Source of the DNA: Rhizoclosmatium globosum
Lineage: Eukaryota; Chytridiomycota; Chytridiomycetes; Chytridiales; Chytriomycetaceae
NCBI GenBank assembly: GCA_002104985.1
Contig: MCGO01000003.1
Location: 496,001-560,000 of the forward strand
Reading direction: 5' to 3'
DNA length: 64,000 nucleotides
Positions within the stretch are counted from its first letter, which is position 1, and every line of letters starts with the position of its first letter. The position numbers and the translations under genes were made by a program. The notes under the pieces are model-generated. The model made no database searches and was not told where the DNA came from. It was given only the letters and a program-made list of their open reading frames with translations. Of this stretch, positions 61,101 to 64,000 are shown piece after piece.

Positions 61101-64000
61101 TATCACAAGAGTCTTGTATATGGGAACAAGGGCATCTGGTGGTATCTGCTACCATGGAAATGGCTCTTGCTTGCCTTCAAAACCAACAACTGGTACATTA
61201 TCAGCAAGCACAACAAAGAAGTCATCAACCAGTAGAACAGCATCAACTGTGAGACCTTCTGCAGTAACATCCAAGCAGACCAATGTTTCCAGCAGTAAAA
61301 CTGGCACATCAGCAAAGCCTCAGAGCACAAGTTCAAAGTCAGTTGTGTCAAAAGTTCAATCAGCTGCAACTACTCAGAAGACAACAGTTTCCAAGCATGC
61401 AAGCAGTGCTAGTACTTCCAAGCCTGTTGCATCAACCTCCAAACATCTCTCTTCAACATCAAAAAATGCCACCAGTGCTTCCAGTTCCAAGCCCGTGTCA
61501 TCTACATCCAAACATGCCACCAGTGCTTCCAGTTCCAAACATCTCTCTTCAACATCCAAGCACGCCACCAGTGCTGCTTCTTCCAAGCCTGTCGCATCAA
61601 CATCCAAACATGCCACCAGTGCTTCCAGTTCCAAACATCTCTCTTCAACATCCAAGCACGCCACCAGTGCTTCCACTTCCAAGCCAGTGTCATCAACATC
61701 CAAGCACGCCACCAGTGCTGCTTCTTCCAAGCCTGTCACATCAACATCCAAACATGCCACCAGTGCTTCCAGTTCCAAACATCTCTCTTCAACATCCAAG
61801 CACTTCACCAGTGCTTCCAGTTCCAAACATCTCTCTTCAACATCCAAGCACGCCACCAGTGCTTCCACTTCCAAGCCAGTGTCATCTACATCCAAGCACG
61901 CCACCAGTGCTTCTTCTTCCAGGCCTGTCTCTTCCACCTTGTCCAAGCACAGTAGTCTCTCACTCACCAAGCCAGCTCCATCAAAGACCCAAACATCTCA
62001 AAAGACATCTTGGATCTCAACAGATGAACAAAAGAGATCAACTTCTTCAACCAAGACTAGTACAAAAGTATTTACAAGCAAAAGTGTCTATAGTAAAACA
62101 AAGACATCACTACATACAAGAAGAACTGTCTATTCCACAACAGGAATAATTCAAACATCAAAAACTGAAATGACTCCAACAACCACATCACTGTTTACTT
62201 TAAATTCAAGATTCAGCAGTAGGATCACAAGTACAAAAATTAAATTGACTAAGACTAAAACGAAGAGTTCAAATGCTGCAAAGACTTTCACTTCTTCATT
62301 TACATCAACAAGTGTGGCAACACAGTCCACAAGTGCTGCAGTTTCTGGCACAACCAGCAACACCCCTGTGAGTGTTCCAACCTCACCAAGTGTTGAGCCT
62401 AGCAGTACATCGGCTGCCTCAGTAAGTAGCTTTTGTTGTTTCTCAGAGCTTTCTTACTAATATTTGTACTAGACCTTTGTTTCAAGCCAAACATCTAGCA
62501 GACCAGCAGAGGACAGCTCATCAACAGTTCAGACAAGCTCGTGGATTTCAACAGGTGATATTAAACGCTCCACAAGTGCAACCAGTGTTTCCTCAGAGTC
62601 AGCACCAACTGTGCCAGCTACATCCTCACTGGGCTCTAGTTCTGTGACTTCACAATCTATATCCTCCAGCTCCATGTCTGGCAGTTCTCCTGCCAGTGTG
62701 CCGTCCTCAACTAACGCTGAGTCAACTACTTTGTCCACAATGTCTCAGCCTGGCTCCAGTAGTGTGGCAACACAGTCCACAAGTGCTGCAGTTTCTGGCA
62801 CAACCAGCAACACCCCTGTGAGTGTTCCAACCTCACCAAGTGTTGAGCCTAGCAGTACATCGGCTGCCTCAGTAAGTAGCTTTTGTTGTTTCTCAGAGCT
62901 TTCTTACTAATATTTGTACTAGACCTTTGTTTCAAGCCAAACATCTAGCAGACCAGCAGAGGACAGCTCATCAACAGTTCAGACAAGCTCGTGGATTTCA
63001 ACAGGTGATATTAAACGCTCCACAAGTGCAACCAGTGTTTCCTCAGAGTCAGCACCAACTGTGCCAGCTACATCCTCACTGGGCTCTAGTTCTGTGGCTT
63101 CACAATCTATATCCTCCAGCTCCATGTCTGGCAGTTCTCCTGCCAGTGTGCCGTCCTCAACTAACGCTGAGTCAACTACTTTGTCCACAATGTCTCAGCC
63201 TGGCTCCAGTAGTGTGGCAACACAGTCCACAAGTGCTGCAGTTTCTGGCACAACCAGCAACACCCCTGTGAGTGTTCCAACCTCACCAAGTGTTGAGCCT
63301 AGCAGTACATCGGCTGCCTCAGTAAGTAGCTTTTGTTGTTTCTCAGAGCTTTCTTACTAATATTTGTACTAGACCTTTGTTTCAAGCCAAACATCTAGCA
63401 GACCAGCAGAGGACAGCTCATCAACAGTTCAGACAAGCTCGTGGATTTCAACAGGTGATATTAAACGCTCCACAAGTGCAACCAGTGTTTCCTCAGAGTC
63501 AGCACCAACTGTGCCAGCTACATCCTCACTGGGCTCTAGTTCTGTGGCTTCACAATCTATATCCTCCAGCTCCATGTCTGGCAGTTCTCCTGCCAGTGTG
63601 CCGTCCTCAACTAACGCTGAGTCAACTACTTTGTCCACAATGTCTCAGCCTGGCTCCAGTAGTGTGGCAACACAGTCCACAAGTGCTGCAGTTTCTGGCA
63701 CAACCAGCAACACCCCTGTGAGTGTTCCAACCTCACCAAGTGTTGAGCCTAGCAGTACATCGGCTGCCTCAGTAAGTAGCTTTTGTTGTTTCTCAGAGCT
63801 TTCTTACTAATATTTGTACTAGACCTTTGTTTCAAGCCAAACATCTAGCAGACCAGCAGAGGACAGCTCATCAACAGTTCAGACAAGCTCGTGGATTTCA
63901 ACAGGTGATATTAAACGCTCCACAAGTGCAACCAGTGTTTCCTCAGAGTCAGCACCAACTGTGCCAGCTACATCCTCACTGGGCTCTAGTTCTGTGGCTT
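41377..64000 (+). CDS. Giant modular secreted mucin-like protein (adhesin or coat-type), 3' end outside window
   Basis: One gene of 30 exons so far. Exon 1 (41377-41536) encodes a signal peptide (MLHFILLAAFGFVACFA). The protein alternates a cysteine-rich domain of about 180 residues with Ser/Thr-rich linkers. The domain has 13 copies, each split over three exons. Its landmarks are a Cys-x6-Cys start, SDMTVQLNI, FTCPGN, LYCSAGSC and YMGTRASGGICY...C. Copies 1-4 have TTST-type linkers; copies 5-13 have 16-residue SKHATSASTSKPVSST-type repeats. The C-terminal part is 133-residue Ser/Thr repeats. Exon lengths and intron phases keep one frame throughout (all phase 1 up to 62421, then phase 0), apart from a one-base deletion at about 44052. 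Total is roughly 7,000 residues within the window. I know no family for the domain; extracellular surface or wall location is inferred from the signal peptide, cysteines and mucin-like composition. Confidence 0.75.
42767..45720 (+). repeat. Tandem 959-bp repeat, about three copies
   Basis: Units start at about 42767, 43726 and 44684, with a partial fourth to about 45720. Spacing is 959, 958 and 959 bp. Each unit covers a TTS-rich linker, one cysteine-rich domain and two introns (56 and 63 nt). 959 minus 119 intronic bases is 840, a whole number of codons. Copies appear nearly identical; the middle one lacks one A at about 44052. Confidence 0.9.
45776..46545 (+). repeat. 48-bp minisatellite block 1 (SKHATSA repeats)
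   Basis: Sixteen-residue repeats of the type SKHATSASTSKPVSST, in-frame in the exon 45413-46816. Five repeat flavours alternate (KPVSST, KHLSST, KPVTST, KQATSAS, AASSKPV). Confidence 0.9.
46876..47106 (+). other. Middle exon of type-2 cysteine-rich domain (reference copy)
   Basis: This 231-nt exon encodes SVYALQSSDMTVQLNITTDI through LYCSAGSCGGATPR and is flanked by phase-1 introns of 59 nt (46817-46875) and 54 nt (47107-47160). The same exon and introns recur downstream in every type-2 unit. The last residue is Arg in the copies at 47106, 48758, 49978, 51870 and 53090, but Lys in the copies from 54982 on. Confidence 0.85.
47500..48165 (+). repeat. 48-bp minisatellite block 2
   Basis: SKHATSA-type 16-residue repeats inside the module beginning at 47226; nine repeats longer than the shortest module. 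Confidence 0.85.
49152..49390 (+). repeat. 48-bp minisatellite block 3 (shortest)
   Basis: Shortest block of the array, identical in make-up to the block at 52264-52502. Confidence 0.85.
50372..51285 (+). repeat. 48-bp minisatellite block 4
   Basis: Fourteen repeats longer than the shortest module; appears identical to the block at 53484-54397. Confidence 0.85.
52264..52502 (+). repeat. 48-bp minisatellite block 5
   Basis: Second copy of the shortest block, 3,112 bp downstream of the first. Confidence 0.85.
53484..54397 (+). repeat. 48-bp minisatellite block 6
   Basis: Copy of block 4, 3,112 bp downstream. Confidence 0.85.
55376..56815 (+). repeat. 48-bp minisatellite block 7 (longest)
   Basis: Longest block, 25 repeats more than the shortest module. 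A unique SKDATSA variant (His to Asp) occurs at about 55978. Confidence 0.85.
57796..58610 (+). repeat. 48-bp minisatellite block 8
   Basis: Twelve repeats more than the shortest module. Confidence 0.85.
59592..60406 (+). repeat. 48-bp minisatellite block 9
   Basis: Same length as block 8 but with a different order of repeat flavours in its second half, including a SKYLSST variant at about 60078. Confidence 0.85.
61388..61915 (+). repeat. 48-bp minisatellite block 10
   Basis: Last block. It is followed by the usual RPVSSTLSKH segment, but the module then diverges at about 62069 into the C-terminal region instead of starting another cysteine-rich domain. Confidence 0.85.
62322..64000 (+). 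repeat. 450-bp exon-plus-intron tandem repeat (C-terminal Ser/Thr region)
   Basis: Each unit is a 399-nt exon (133 residues, starting TFVSSQTSSRPAED) and a 51-nt intron. Introns are at 62422-62472, 62872-62922, 63322-63372 and 63772-63822; exons are 62473-62871, 62923-63321, 63373-63771 and 63823 onward. The introns have in-frame stop codons and phase 0. The array continues past the window end. Confidence 0.92.

Larger units (their letters stand above)
47226..62040 (+). repeat. Nine tandem type-2 modules (1,220 bp plus multiples of 48 bp)
   Basis: The same codon (start of MGTRASGG) recurs at 47226, 48878, 50098, 51990, 53210, 55102, 57522, 59318 and 61114. Spacings are 1652, 1220, 1892, 1220, 1892, 2420, 1796 and 1796 bp. 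Every spacing equals 1220 + 48n (n = 9, 0, 14, 0, 14, 25, 12, 12), so the modules differ only in the number of 48-bp repeats. Confidence 0.93.

Noticed and set aside
45776..61915. Regularly spaced repeats that might suggest a CRISPR array
   Set aside because: The 48-bp units are contiguous coding repeats with no unique spacers, in a eukaryotic gene.
45791..62149. Second plus-strand frame giving His/Pro/Gln-rich proteins (PPVLPLPSQCHLHP type)
   Set aside because: Same shadow effect; the frame stops at each module's unique part, while the SKHATSA frame joins across all introns.
1..64000. tRNA, rRNA or other structured RNA genes
   Set aside because: No cloverleaf-type or rRNA-like sequence was noticed on reading; a covariance search was not possible here.

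Overview
The window looks like nuclear DNA of a zoosporic (flagellated) fungus, most likely a chytrid. Genes are dense, sit on both strands and are broken by very short GT-AG introns (about 34-70 nt). The content mixes fungus-specific genes (a Chs7-type chitin synthase export chaperone and a Zn2Cys6 transcription factor) with cilium-related genes (TMEM138 and a SAXO/PPP1R32-like axonemal protein) that non-flagellated fungi lack. The species cannot be named from the sequence. All gene models were spliced by hand from family conservation and splice sites; no RNA evidence was available.

Layout. 1-2,752 (minus): the 5' part of RPB8 (shared subunit of RNA polymerases I/II/III) and RRN3 (Pol I initiation factor). 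2,911-8,302: an axonemal-type protein, TMEM138 and ZW10. 8,303-15,912: a glycogen-targeting PP1 subunit, two small GPI-type cysteine-rich surface proteins, a glutathione peroxidase, a UDP-glycosyltransferase, MDE1 (methionine salvage) and V-ATPase subunit F. 16,096-19,578: a Cid1-type nucleotidyltransferase with a long disordered N-terminus. 20,072-29,375: an intact Zn2Cys6 factor, then a very large unrecognised minus-strand gene, then a beheaded paralogue of the Zn2Cys6 factor; the last two are cut at one shared rearrangement junction. 29,398-33,773: a complete 4,376-bp DNA transposon with 14-bp inverted repeats and an exact 8-bp target duplication, inserted 33 bp upstream of the mL38 start codon. 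33,807-41,062: mL38, an F-box protein, CHS7 and a vWA-domain protein.

41,377 to beyond 64,000: one giant modular secreted protein gene. Thirty exons lie in the window, giving roughly 7,000 residues before the window ends. It has a signal peptide, 13 copies of a cysteine-rich domain separated by mucin-like Ser/Thr-rich linkers, and a C-terminal run of 133-residue Ser/Thr repeats. Its introns fall at repeated positions whose phase lets whole modules duplicate without breaking the frame. Nested tandem duplications are visible at 48, 450, 959, 1,220+n*48 and 3,112 bp. This locus is the most unusual feature of the window. An extracellular adhesin or coat role is inferred from the architecture, not from homology I can name.

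The housekeeping genes are independent and often arranged as close divergent pairs (TMEM138/ZW10, UGT/MDE1, RRN3/axonemal gene). There are no operons. I saw no rRNA or tRNA genes and no CRISPR array.
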